Assembly: GCA_027596075.1 (NCBI GenBank)
Contig: JADGJC010000028.1
Span: 1 to 64,000 of the forward strand
Length of the DNA: 64,000 nt
Source: Rhizophlyctis rosea
Taxonomy: Eukaryota > Chytridiomycota > Chytridiomycetes > Rhizophlyctidales > Rhizophlyctidaceae
Direction: 5' to 3'
The notes below the pieces were generated by a model. That model did no database searches. It was not told the origin of the DNA and was given only the letters and a program-made list of their open reading frames with translations. This document shows positions 27,060 to 38,325 of the stretch, piece by piece (position 1 is the stretch's first letter; each line of letters starts with the position of its first letter). The position numbers were made by a program, and so were the translations under genes.

Positions 27060-27295
27060 GAATAACGTATATAAGATTCACAACTATATATGTCTGTAAT
27101 GATTAGTGTTACTTATGAATGTGGGCGATGTAAGTGCAACGAGCATCCAAGAATATTTTGATTCCATTACATTTGGGTGTTAGCATATTGAGAACCACCC
27201 AACTTGCAAAGCATTCTGACGTTGCGTATTGCAAGGGCCCAAAACTGGTATCCATCACGCGTTGAAGAATATATTCAATCGAAACGAACAGTGCA

Positions 27296-30200
27296 TCAAC
27301 TCTGATAAATAGTCTCCTCATGCTTCCGCTTCGCCCTTGGTCCCTTACCCTGCGCCGCCTGCAAAAAAAATGAATAATCGCCAGTTAGCACTCCATGAAA
27401 AGTTTGTCACGTCATTCAAATACAGTACCTCATGCTTAGCCAACTCCGGCGGAACAACCGAAATAGGACTCTTCGAAATAATCATCTTCAAATCATAAAG
27501 CACATCCTCATCCCCTTTGCCCAAAAACGTAATCGCAAGACCCTTCTGGCCCGCACGACCCGTTCGTCCGATACGGTGAGTGTAATCTGAAGAAAGAAGA
27601 CGATTCAACATCAATCAATCAGAAAAACGCACACGTAGCAAAGTCTCATAGGATATTACCTTCAATATTCTTCGCCATATCGTAATTAACGACCAAGGAA
27701 ACATTCTTGACATCAATACCACGACCAGCAACATCCGTCGCAACAAGGATGTCTTTCGTCCCAGTCTTCAAGGCCGCCAAAGCCGCCTCACGCTGTTCCT
27801 GACTCTTGCCACCGTGCAGCGTCGTCGCTTTGTACTATACCAACGAGAAAGACCAAACAATCAATAAACCGGACAAAACCATATCACCCCCACTCACGAA
27901 AGGGAAAAAACACAACAAAACAAAACACCTACCCCCAACTTCTCCAAAGCCTTACTCAAAACATCACACCCCTTCTTCTGATTGACAAAAACAATAATCG
28001 GCGGCTCATGACTCGCCAAAATCTCCAACAACCGACTCTTCTTCCGATTCTCATCTCCTATAAACTCAACCCTCTGCTCAATAGTATCCACAACCTGTCC
28101 AGCAGTCCCAATAGTCACCACCGCCGGGCGTCTCAAATACTTCTTCGCCAACCGTTCAACAGCAGCCGGCATAGTAGCTGAAAACATCACCGTCTGTCTG
28201 TACATGGTGAACTCCCCATCCGCGGGACGGAGGAGGACCGTCGGGTTTTCCGCATCATCAGTATCGGGTTTGATGTTCGAGACGGGGAGGGCGTCGAGAA
28301 TGTAATTGACGTCCGGTTCGAAACCCATGTCGATCATCCGGTCGGCTTCGTCCATTACGACATAGGTGCATTGGCTGAGGACTAGGATGCGCCGGTCTAG
28401 ACAATCTTTTAGACGACCGGGGGTGGCGATGATGATGTGTGCGCCGTTGCGGAGGTTAAAGGCTTGGCCTTCGATGTTGTGGCCTCCGACGATGGAAACG
28501 ACGATTAGGCCCAAGTTTCGTGCAAACTTTTGGGTTTCCTGCTCGATTTGTTGGGCTAATTCACGGGTTGGGGCGAGAATGAGGGCGTATGGGCCGCGGT
28601 TTTGGTTTTCCTCCGTTAAGGGTGGGAGCTCGTTGATGAAGACCAGCATGGGAATTACGAAGGATGCGGTTTTACCGGAACCTGTTTGGGTGGGACATGG
28701 CAAGGGTGAGCAACGTGCTTACCGAACCAAATTCACAAAACTCAACAAGGAAACAAAATCAAAACGTTACCAGTCTCAGCAACACCAATAATATCCCTAT
28801 TCTGCAACCCAATCGGAATGGCCTGCCTCTGAATCGGCGTCGGATCCTTATACCCAATATCCCTAATGACCTGCAAAATATTCGGCGGCAACCCAGACTC
28901 ATCCCACCCTCTAATCGGATCCGGAATATTCCCGCCCTTCGTCGAAATGTTGTAATCTTCCTTAAAGATACGCCAATCACGTTCCTTCATCTCCGTCAAA
29001 GGCTTTTCGCTCCAGTGGCGGTCATCCCAGGCCGTTTTGCGTTCTTTGGCTTTTTCGAGTTGGATAAGTTCCCTGGGTAGCCACATTGAAAAATTAGTTT
29101 AGGTCGATCCACGACATCGCAGGAAGAATAGCACATCATAAACATACTCTGCCCGGCCAATCTCCTCTTCGGTTCTACGCTCCGACAAGATCTCATCATA
29201 AAACTGGGCGCGGTGTTTCTTCTGCTCTTTGAGATCGATACCGGCAATGAGACCCCGACCATACATCTGCGCTTCATGGCGATTTGCATAAAGCGGGTTG
29301 AAATCCACTGATGTGTCTTCCTGGGCATCCCAATCAAAAACGAATTTCTTTTCATTCATCCTTCGAACTTTGCGGCGGCGTTTTTCAGCTCCCATATATT
29401 TCTCCTGTTGTGATATTCAATCATTAGTCCATGATGAGATCAAAAACAGATTGAAGGCTGACGGGCCGATACTCACGCGAATAGCTTGGAGTTCCTTATC
29501 ATCGAGATTAGCGCCGTTTGGCTCTGCGCTCACGCTACGGTCATCGCGCGCAGCTCCCCTATCGCGATCTCTGCCATTTCCGCGATCCCAATCTCGATCT
29601 CGTCGTTCGTCTTCCCATCTACGATCTCTACCATATCCTCCCCGGTAGTCCTGAGGCGGTCCACGATAATCATCTCTGTATCCGTTGTAGTACCCGTTAT
29701 CTGTTCCCGTGAGGAGATATGAGTATGGAAAAAACATAATCCAGACTGTGTACCAATACGCACCACGCTCTGGAGCAGCGGATTGAGAGAAGAAAGCAGT
29801 GCGTGCCTGCCGTTCTTCTTCCTGCTTCTGACGCATTCCCTCCACTTCTTTCTGACGTTTTTCCAGAGCAAGCTTTGCTCTTTCTTCTTTCGAGAGGAAA
29901 ACGGGCTAAAGTCAAAATAGCACATTAGTCACAATGTAACCAGCCTTTGCAGCATGATGTGAAGTACCTTTTCGGTCGCAGCCTTTTCCTCCGTCTTTTT
30001 CTTGAGCAGTTCTTCTAGTGATAGCGGAACCTTTTTTTGAGCCGGTTCAGCGGGGACTTTGACATCTTCAGCGCTTGGCGCCGGACGGGTAGGCGATGTC
30101 CCATTGTCCGCCGGTCTGCGATCATCCAATGGCCGCTTGACATCAGGTGGACCACGTGGTCCTTCTCTTCGTCCCCCATCAATATCCATTGGATCCCCAT

Positions 30201-30660
30201 GACGTCCGACCGGTCCATCACGCCGCCAATCTCCTGCTCTACCGTCCGGGCCACGCGGTGGTGGCGGTGGGTATCCGCGACGGTCATAAGGATGGGGTGG
30301 AGGAGGAGGAGGGCCACGGTTGTCATATCCTCTTCCTGGTGGAGGTGGTCCGCGGTGATCGTACGAACCTCGTCCACCATATCCCGGAGGAGGAGGTGGT
30401 GGTGGCCCGCGACCATCGTACCCGCGAGGAGGAGGAGGAGGCGGACCCCGATAATCCCTGTTTTGATACCCGCGACCTCGGTCATCGTATCTCGGGCGGT
30501 CCCTCTCTCTGCTGCGGTCTCGATCTCTACTCCTTTCCCGGCCCCCTCTGTCCCTGCCTCTATCTGGCTCTCTCACGTCATATCGTCTGCTGTCGCTGTC
30601 GCTTCCGCTGTCATTATCGTAGCCGCGTCGAGGCGAACGAGATCGCCGTCTATCCGTCAT
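27296..30660 (-). CDS. PRP28: DEAD-box RNA helicase Prp28/DDX23 of the spliceosome
   Basis: Drives exchange of U1 for U6 at the 5' splice site. Starting ATG at 30660 opens [20 protein letters not shown], an RS/RD-rich tail followed by Gly-Pro-Arg repeats ([14 protein letters not shown] type), as in human DDX23. Then [20 protein letters not shown] and [16 protein letters not shown], diagnostic of this family. Helicase motifs run in order: [14 protein letters not shown] (Q), ETG-SGKT across an intron near 28690-28770 (I), PTRELAQQ (Ia), TPGRLKD (Ib), DEAD in [14 protein letters not shown] (II), SAT (III), [10 protein letters not shown] (IV), TDVAGRGID (V, about 27730) and [10 protein letters not shown] (VI). 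The last exon ends [13 protein letters not shown] at 27296. At least seven introns. The donor near 29745 in the linker is uncertain. Confidence 0.95.
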
Positions 30661-31756
30661 ACTGAGTAGGCCAGTCGTATCACTCGCAGGTAATTGCTTC
30701 AGTGCTTTCGGGAATGCGGAATATAACAAAGTCTTATTGGAGGAAAGAAGTGACGACGAAAATCAGGAACAGAGCGCAATGAGTGTTTTCGTGAACAATT
30801 GGGAGCCGGGCATTCGAAGACTTTGGAGCGCAGCAATGATCAAACCATTCAACCGATCAAATTGTGGTTGCATCCGGCGTGATTCCTTGGTACATCACAT
30901 GTTTGCTCTAAGTCAGTTTATTATAGCAAGCCACACAAGCCATGGTGTATCATCAGACTCATCACTCCTTTGCAATTTCCCTTTGTTTCGTTCCCGTTCA
31001 CTCCCTTTTTCCCTGTGTCCCAAACAAGCTTCCGGGTGGGCCCAAATGTGATCGAAGGCCAACATCCCAATGTCCCAAAGGACACTCTGCATCACCCAAT
31101 ATTCGGAAAAGAAATCGCAGTCAAACCAGCCACCAGAGCACCACTTTCCTGATTGCGAGGGAAGAACCAGGGGAAAGTGAAAGGAACCCAAAAGACTGGT
31201 TTCGCTCACAGAGTCACAACTGACCGCACGGCCGTTCTCCTTTGAGTTTCGTTCATGCATCTTGTGCACATTGCAGGCATTGCTATTGCTTTTCTCATCA
31301 TCCCATGCTTGTCAACTTGTCATCTTGTTAATTCGTCAATTGCCTGTCGCGGTGCTCGCCTATCACACGCTTGACGGGTCTACCTGCTCATACCTATTCA
31401 CCAACCGCTTTGTAACATTCCTTTCCCACGTCAGACTAAGCAGGGCAGAATCACATAACCCACTCTTTCAACAAGAAATATCTGAAAGTTGAGAGCAGAC
31501 AACTTTGTATACCCGAAAGACCAGAATACACCATCGAACAGCGGCAACGTCTCCATCTCGAGAGGAATCAATTTGACGTGACGCTCTCACAAAGAATAGA
31601 CACGTTGCCACCAATATCCATTGCGCTTTGAATTGTGGTAAGCTTAGAAAGCTGATGGACCTCACATATGCTTCAGCTCACTGTTGCAGTTTGTTTATTT
31701 GTGTTTGTTTACTAACATTCTTGTTTACAGGGACCACCTCATAGCACGGGCCCTCC
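30661..31756. other. intergenic between divergent genes
   Basis: No gene is supported. A TTTACAG acceptor-like site at 31725-31731, just before the 31757 ATG, suggests that the plus-strand gene has a 5' UTR intron. Confidence 0.4.
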
Positions 31757-33919
31757 ATGTTGGCCTCAATACCAACAAATTATGCCCCTCCCCCACCCTT
31801 CCAACCAAACCCGAAACCCCAATACCAACAACCATCCGAATATCCCCGTCAAAGACTACCACAGCAACCTCCCATCGATCGGGCAGCACAACCTCCTTTC
31901 ACATCATTTCCAGTCCGGCAGGAGTCTGTACGAAGACTTCAGCAACAACCACACCAACTCCAACACCAATCTCCCCACCAACAGCATGACACACATCACC
32001 AAATCACCAGCAATCCCACAAATACCAGCAGCAACAATAGCAGCAACATAGCATCTCGACCGCCACGCACCCTTGCACCACCCGACGACCCAAATCTCAG
32101 TGACACAATAGAAGATTTTCTTTCTCTCTTCTCAGAAGATGAACTCTCCTCCTTTCCCCACATTCGCGGCTACGTTCGCGCCCAGCTTTCTCGCTGGGGT
32201 CGCTGGACCTCACGAGGACGAGCCGCGGCAGCATGTTTCGAAGCCGGATGTGTAGGGGGAGCACGCTATCTACACCGCCACAACCTGACCGCCAACGAGT
32301 TGACCTGTCGTGCGGATGCAGCTCTGGCAAGAACTGTAGCAGGTCTAGTTGTGGATGCTGTAGAACCAGTCTTGGCAGCTCAACATCACGGCCCAGTCCG
32401 AGAAAAGGCAGTAGCAATCGTCGCAGATGAATTCCTAGTCAAAGCCGCTGCACCCATCGTAGCAGACCCCGCAAAACGCCGTGCAAAAAAGCGGCGCAGC
32501 GAATATGTACCTGCAGGATGGGACCCATCAACCGGAAATGGACGGCCATCAAATAATCGCAAAACACCACCATCCGAACCACCACGCCCAGACATTGTAG
32601 CCCGACGGAAAGGAAGTGATGCGTTACGTCGCGGCGCCTCCTCACGACGACGAGCAAACACAGACGTCACGCCCCCACCACCAGAACCCCTCACAACCGA
32701 CCACCCCTCCCGCATATCCCTAACCTCAATCCAAGCCAATACCTCCTTCGCCTCCTTCCCCGACACTCCAACCCCCCAACCCAAACAAATCTCCTCTCTC
32801 GACCGCCACCGCATGCGTCTGCGTGCTGAATCCAACCCATTAGCAAGAAGAGACGTCAACCTCCTTTCCGATGACGGGGCAGAAGAGGAAATCTCGTCGA
32901 CTGTTTCGACTGCGGGGGGGACGTTGAGGAGTGGGAGGGGGGAGAGGAAGAGTAGTGGTGGTGGGCGGCCGAAACTTTTAAGGAGTGCTAGTGCGAGTAG
33001 TTTGAGGATGGGGAAGGGGGAGATGGTTTTGGAGGAGGGGGGATTGGCGGAGTGGATTGGGGGTGGTGGTGGTGGTGGGTTTGGGGAACGGGTGGAGGAA
33101 GGTGATGAGGAGGGGGAGGTTGAGCGGGAGGATTTTGTGCCTCTTAAACCGTTGGGGCCTAGTATATTTTTGGGTGATGGGGGGTGGGGTGTTGGAAGGG
33201 AGGAAGAGGGTGATGTTAGTAATCGGGATACGATATTTGACCATGGAAACCGGGATACCATTATTGATTCGTCGAATCGGGATACCGTCATTGACGTTTC
33301 TTCCCAAATATCCCGTATCGGTGCACCAGCCCTAGGAGTCGGCGGTGCCCACAGTGGAGAAGTAGACCTCGACGACGGAACATCAGACCCTGACAACAGC
33401 AACCGCGACACACTAATTGACCTCGACGCCGGTGGAATCTGGAACATCGCCGAACGCGAAGGATGGGCCAACGGCGCCGTAGGTCGCAGTCTCTCCCGCG
33501 TCCGAAACAACAGCGAAAGCAGCACGCACTCACCCGACGAAACCACCACCCTCCCAGACTTCCGCTCCATCCTCCCCCCACCACCCACATCCCACCCACC
33601 CGCAACACTCTCCTCCTCCCCTCCCGTCCCCGCACAGGCAATCAAGTTCTCCCGCTCGGCAACGGCGGTGCCCAAGTTCGTCGTGGTGGAGAGTATGAGT
33701 CCTGGCGCGGGGGCGGGCGGGGTGTTAAGAGAGAGGGAGAGGGAGGGGAGGAGTAGCAGGGAGAGTAGTCGGGAACGAGGTGGTGGGGGGATTAGGAGAG
33801 TTCCGACGGCTAATGGGGGTGGTGGGGGGAAGGGGTTGAGCGAGTTGTTGCAGAGTGTTTTGGATGAGTGTGAGAGTTATATTGGGACTTTGGAGGGGAT
33901 GGATGAGGAGGGACGGTGA
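31757..33919 (+). CDS. 720-aa low-complexity protein with NRDT repeats, unidentified
   Basis: A single uninterrupted frame from ATG 31757 to TGA 33919. Residues 1-110 are Pro/Gln/Asn-rich. Residues about 112-240 look folded and helical (LSDTIEDFLSLFSEDELSSF, HIRGYVRAQLSRWGRWTSRG, AALARTVAGLVVDAVEP). The rest is disordered, with an acidic-glycine stretch and four copies of an N-R-D-T-x-x-D motif: three in tandem at about 33219-33293 and one near 33400. A short helix closes it (LSELLQSVLDECESYIGTLE). I recognise no family. The long minus-strand frame opposite (32386-33675) is a composition shadow: the conserved-looking blocks are on the plus strand. Confidence 0.7.
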   Translation: MLASIPTNYAPPPPFQPNPKPQYQQPSEYPRQRLPQQPPIDRAAQPPFTSFPVRQESVRRLQQQPHQLQHQSPHQQHDTHHQITSNPTNTSSNNSSNIASRPPRTLAPPDDPNLSDTIEDFLSLFSEDELSSFPHIRGYVRAQLSRWGRWTSRGRAAAACFEAGCVGGARYLHRHNLTANELTCRADAALARTVAGLVVDAVEPVLAAQHHGPVREKAVAIVADEFLVKAAAPIVADPAKRRAKKRRSEYVPAGWDPSTGNGRPSNNRKTPPSEPPRPDIVARRKGSDALRRGASSRRRANTDVTPPPPEPLTTDHPSRISLTSIQANTSFASFPDTPTPQPKQISSLDRHRMRLRAESNPLARRDVNLLSDDGAEEEISSTVSTAGGTLRSGRGERKSSGGGRPKLLRSASASSLRMGKGEMVLEEGGLAEWIGGGGGGGFGERVEEGDEEGEVEREDFVPLKPLGPSIFLGDGGWGVGREEEGDVSNRDTIFDHGNRDTIIDSSNRDTVIDVSSQISRIGAPALGVGGAHSGEVDLDDGTSDPDNSNRDTLIDLDAGGIWNIAEREGWANGAVGRSLSRVRNNSESSTHSPDETTTLPDFRSILPPPPTSHPPATLSSSPPVPAQAIKFSRSATAVPKFVVVESMSPGAGAGGVLREREREGRSSRESSRERGGGGIRRVPTANGGGGGKGLSELLQSVLDECESYIGTLEGMDEEGR

Positions 33920-34457
33920 TGGGGGTGTGTTGGGAGGGTGGTGGGTTTGGGTTTAGGGGATGTGGTGTGGGTGTGGCAGCGAAGGCTTTTTTGGGGTTTT
34001 TATAGAACTACTGTACATATTCTTTTTTTTGGGACCATGTTTCTTGTTCCTTCTTCCATTTGCTTGTTTTCATTGTTTTTTTTTGTTTCCTTTCTCACAT
34101 ACCATGTAAAATGGCAATATATTGTTTACGTTCACTTTTTACCTATTCAGTTGGCTTTTGCTGACTTGTTGAACGGGACAGCTTGATTATCCTTTATGAT
34201 TGCTGTGCATGCTCCTGTATCCCCTACATTGGTTTCACAGCTTGAAGTGTGCAGCAACATTGATGACCCGAGCAAACTCCTCGTGTAAGAAGCTCAGTAT
34301 ACGTTGTGCTGGTTGACTTCACTAGCAATGGCATCCCCTCAAGCCAGCACTTCCACTATCTAATGATCGACCGACGCTTCATTGTTGTCAGCACCAGCCC
34401 CACCTACTACACCTCCAGTAACCGAACACAAAGCCGACAAGTCCCGTGGTTATTTGA
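33920..34457. other. intergenic, no gene seen
   Basis: Starts G/T-rich, then T-rich (34020-34110), as expected for a 3' UTR. Short open frames at 34306-34460 could include a 5' exon of the next gene, but none is convincing. Confidence 0.35.
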
Positions 34458-35607
34458 ACAGACGCATATTGTCCGCTCTCTTATCGCCTTGTCCGACTCC
34501 ATCGGTACAGGAAGCTCTCAAATTGGGCTTACCTGCCTTTCTTCGCGATGCACTACAAGGAAAAGCTTGCGGAGGACTTGCCGGAAGTCCAAGCACTCCT
34601 TTTCAAAATCTTCAAAACACAACGAACACTCATCCTGAACATCAGCAAAAAACCCCTGGACCTCCATAAAACCCCTTTGGGAGTACCCACACCCCACTGG
34701 TCACTCGACCACGACCCGCGCGAACACGAATGGCGCCAAAGCAAATTACGAGACATCGCCTACTACAAATTCCTATACGGAGACGCCACCCACATCCAAA
34801 ATGACCTCAACCACATCCCAAACTTCACACNNNNNNNNNNNNNNNNNNNNNNNNNNNNNNNNNNNNNNNNNNNNNNNNNNNNNNNNNNNNNNNNNNNNNN
34901 NNNNNNNNNNNNCCTAACCCCACCCCCAACACTCCCCCGCGACCCGCTCGTATTCATCCGCTACTTCCAAACATTCGTAAAATCCATCAACCTAGGCCAA
35001 AACTTCCACCTCGACTTCACAACAACGAAACACCCCTCGTCACAAACCCACCAAAAGGATGGAATCACACCTACACATGGCACAAACCCACCGCCCTCCG
35101 CGGGTCCCACAATCCAAATCCCAAACTGGTTCGGCGGGTGGTGGCAAAAGTCCCAAAGGCGATTGGAAAGTCCTGATGTACCTCGGTCATCTGGGTCTCG
35201 ATAACGACAGTGGAGCGCTTTATGTTGATTGTACGCCTGGTCCAACACCAAGTTCACTCTCCGCGTGACCGTCCTACGGCGCAGTGTACCATCTCTATAC
35301 TGCAATATGCAGCAACATAACCCTTCTCTCTCTGAGTGTGACGGATTTTCTTTATGTGTGTTGGCAGACGATGGCGTTGGTTCGGAAGTATAATCCTGGG
35401 GATGATCTGGTGGAGGAGTGGGATGAGAGTGTTTGTGATGGGGAGGAAGAGGAGTGGCCTCTTGTGGTGAGGGAGCGAGCTGTAGAAATGATTAGGGAGG
35501 GAAGGAGTGTTCGGAAGGAGGTTGTTGGGCTGTGTGAGGAGGAGGTGCCGAGGTCCAGAAGGGTGTTGGCGGAGAGTGGGGATGGGTTTGTGCAGTTGTT
35601 TCCTTGA
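34458..35607 (+). CDS. unidentified gene crossed by an assembly gap
   Basis: After an acceptor-like CAG at about 34457 the frame reads AYCPLSYRLVRLHRYRKLSN then WAYLPFFAMHYKEKLAEDLP and WRQSKLRDIAYYKFLYGD, clearly protein-like and basic. The sequence is then replaced by 82 N (34831-34912). Beyond the gap a different frame is the most protein-like (IHPLLPNIRKIHQPRPKLPP, GWNHTYTWHKPTALRG, KLVRRVVAKVPKAIGK), so the gap size is probably wrong. A last exon from about 35368 encodes MALVRKYNPGDDLVEEWDES and ends at 35607. The basic, Arg-rich N-terminal part could suit a mitochondrial or ribosome-associated protein, but I do not recognise the family. The true start is upstream and not located. Confidence 0.5.
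34831..34912. other. assembly gap, 82 N
   Basis: A run of unknown bases inside a gene. The best reading frames on either side do not agree. Confidence 1.
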
Positions 35608-36009
35608 ATGTGGGTGGGGGGGGGGAATGAGATTCGAGAAAGTAGGAGAGTGCTTTTTTTGGGGGGGCCGTTAGATTGAAGGGTAATTGCAGTGAAATTG
35701 TGAGGTGCGTCTATTGCACATATTGTAGAACAATATTGATTAGTGTTGGAAATTGAATGATGGGGCAAATCCTGTCCCGTAGAATACGCTTCTGAGAATG
35801 GGGTGGAAAATCCCACATTGTTGTTGGAGCTGACAGTAGCGAATGCAATACAATGAATCCCGTCCCACGGATAACCCACAAAAAGGCCTTCAGGATGACG
35901 GACCCCCTCAAAACAGAGGGAAACGAAGCAATCAAACCGGCAGTAGGCTCCAGGTTGAACAACATAGAACCCGTCTGTGAAAGGGACTGATTCTATGAAG
36001 ACATTGCTT
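35608..36009. other. intergenic between convergent genes
   Basis: Contains a G-run near 35619-35627 and another near 35661-35668, in the likely 3' UTR of the upstream gene. No gene seen. Confidence 0.4.
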
Positions 36010-36536
36010 CTACCTCTTTTTCAACTCTTCCACCAACTCCAAACGATTTCGTTTGGCAGTTTCTGGATCGTGGGGGCTCTTCGTCGCTGTAGATGTGGGT
36101 TAGTGTATTTTGGGATGTTTTTTGATGTTATGGTGGAGAACGTACTCAAAATTTCATTATGTGTGCGTCCCGGCCTGGGAGGAAGTTTGGGATGCTGCTG
36201 GGTTTTTGGTGTCCGGTTTGGAGAGGTTCAACGAACGGCTCTTCGTCGCTACGGATTTGGGCACATCAGTACCTGGATGATTTGTTGTGTTGGCACTTGT
36301 TGGAATTGTATCTGATCGTCAGTGTGTGGATACCATCGCACGGAGGAGTGTTGGTTTGCTGCTGGTTTTTGTTCTCCATCAGGTGCAGCTTGGTGAGCTT
36401 TGAAGGGTGTCGTCAAACGAGGAGATTGAGGTGTTCGGGAGGATTGATCCCTAACAGAGAGGAAGAAGTGGCGAGCTGGCTGATCTTCAAGACAGATGCA
36501 CCTAAGATGCCCATACATCTTAGTCTGTACAATCAA
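36010..36536 (-). CDS. possible small spliced gene, unidentified
   Basis: Minus-strand fragments look coding: a frame at 36536-36285 giving SVRDQSSRTPQSPRLTTPFK and SSVRWYPHTDDQIQFQQVPT, a second reading SDEEPFVEPLQTGHQKPSS at about 36245-36150, and a terminal exon after TCTACAG (36089) reading KSPHDPETAKRNRLELVEEL then KKR-stop at 36010. The middle and terminal pieces share a near-identical start (AGCGACGAAGAGCC, at about 36247 and 36089), suggesting a small duplication. Exon joins could not be fixed. It looks like a short, largely disordered protein. Confidence 0.3.
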
Positions 36537-36868
36537 ACACGTGTTCGAACTGTGACTTTGTAAGTCTCTTACCCTGTTCGAAATTTGTTGGAGATTGATT
36601 ATGTTTTGATCATAATTGGCGGCGAAGAAGCAACATTATGGTCCCGGTGAAAAGAACGAGGGGATCAAACACATGTTATTGGTACGAACAACCTATTTGA
36701 GGGTGTGTGCGTTTGACAATGGGTGTCGAACGCAAATGGGCGTTGTGGGAAGTGTTTCCGCATATATGGCTTTTTTAGCCGATGCCAATCCGTCATGACT
36801 TGCTGCACCGACGCTACTGTTGCTGAGTGTAATCTGAGCAGGTCGAAGGATCCAAATCTGTATTCCCT
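36537..36868. other. intergenic, no gene seen
   Basis: Only short unsupported open frames between two minus-strand genes. Confidence 0.4.
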
Positions 36869-37426
36869 TTAACATATTCGCATCCCTGAATCAACAGTTT
36901 TCACCGCTATATTACAATCCACAGGAAAAGCGGTTGCTAGTATCTCCTTCTCTATCCTATCAACTATCCTTTTCAACACTTTCTCCTCCTTATCGAGGTT
37001 GCCAGTCTTCGGCTCGACAGTAACATACTGCCCGTCGTTCGACTCACAAACATCCATCCCCACCATCTCATCCCGCATCCATTTGGCGACGTTGGCCATG
37101 ACGAAGCCGAACTTGGTTTTGAATGCGCTGGTGTCGAATTTGCACGCCCAAGCTTGCCAGGAGTTGGATTCTTCTGAAGTGTGGGTGATGATGTACTCTA
37201 TGTAGAGATTTGCGGGATCCATGTTGGTGCAAGTGTAACCTTGCCGGCAGGAGAAGATTGTGAGGGGACCAGCTTGGGCGACGCGTTTGCAGTTGGGTTG
37301 ACCGATTTTGTAGTTGAGGAGGTGTGTATGGGGGTGGAGCATTGTCACGGGCGGGGAAGGAGAGTTGGAAACGCGGCGGGAGGGGCGAAGGTCGAGCGAG
37401 TGGTTTGATGTTGGCGGATACTGCAT
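36869..37426 (-). CDS. uncharacterised 185-aa protein
   Basis: A single minus-strand frame from ATG 37426 to TAA 36869. The first 40 residues are Pro/Ser-rich, and an internal Met (MLHPHTHLLN) could be the real start. The rest has balanced composition: RQGYTCTNMDPANLYIEYII, ESNSWQAWACKFDTSAFKTK, GFVMANVAKWMRDEMVGMDV, EKVLKRIVDRIEKEILATAF. Six Cys are spread through it. No signal peptide or membrane segment is evident. I recognise no family. Confidence 0.5.
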   Translation of the reverse strand: MQYPPTSNHSLDLRPSRRVSNSPSPPVTMLHPHTHLLNYKIGQPNCKRVAQAGPLTIFSCRQGYTCTNMDPANLYIEYIITHTSEESNSWQAWACKFDTSAFKTKFGFVMANVAKWMRDEMVGMDVCESNDGQYVTVEPKTGNLDKEEKVLKRIVDRIEKEILATAFPVDCNIAVKTVDSGMRIC

Positions 37427-38325
37427 CGGTCAAGGATTTTATGCTTGGTCTGCACGGTATTTTTAGCAAATCCCCCAAAATGAGTTTCTAGGCATTTCTT
37501 GGCGCAGCTCGATGTCGATCTTTGGATCGGGGCTACCAAGGGATGTAAATCTCTCACCGACTGTGCAACGCAAATCGTTTCGCAGTTGTCAGTTGCTCCA
37601 TCATGCCCCAAACAGGATCGATGCCTTACTACGTATGTCAAATGGCGAAAAGTTCTCCATTGTCATTGGTGTAGCGGGGTCCCCAGAGCGCCAGCCACAG
37701 CTCTTGGACGCTTAGTGCCACAGAACATTTGAAAAAGTAAGTCCCACATCATGGGAGAAACGAGTGCATCAGGAGCAGCTGGTGGGATGCATATGCGCAA
37801 TGGGCAAGAATCAAGGATGAGCACCCATGAACTGTCATTGCGGCCTGCAAACTCTTGTCAAACGGCTAAATAGCCTTCAGGGTCCCAAGACTGGCAGACT
37901 CCAGTCCTCCAGTCCCCTCCCAGAGTCGGAGACTCTGAGACTCCCAGTTGGCCCGAACACGTGACTGTTCAACGTCATCATTGATCAACCAGTTTGACCA
38001 GGATTGGGCATTCAGCACAGCCCCCCCGATTCATCTCCGAGAATATTATATGACATACACGCCACCCACCCACAAGACCACAAGACCGCAACGACTTGGC
38101 GGCACCCAAAAACCTTCTTGCCTCATCCACAACAACCAACACCATCACTTCGTCAACCATATACTGTATCAACAACACTCAACACAAGTAGTAATCACTG
38201 TCGCAGACTTCACTGACAAGCTATACACAAGGTACGTGCAGGTTTCTATCGTTTTCCTTATCTCACAATGGAGCGTTGTCACTTACTATTATAAATGCGT
38301 TCACCCAAACCGTCTGGCAGTCAAT
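37427..38325. other. intergenic, probable leader with 5' UTR intron
   Basis: GGTACGTGCAGG at 38231 and the acceptor-like CTGGCAG at 38314-38320 suggest a 5' UTR intron for the spartin-like gene starting at 38326. A short GAGACTC/CAGACTCC repeat occurs at about 37890-37945. No other feature seen. Confidence 0.35.

Noticed and set aside
32386..33675. 429-codon minus-strand gene
   Set aside because: It is opposite the 720-aa plus-strand frame; its sequence is biased Pro/Ser/Arg text with no folded-looking block, while the plus strand has helical, repeat and start features.
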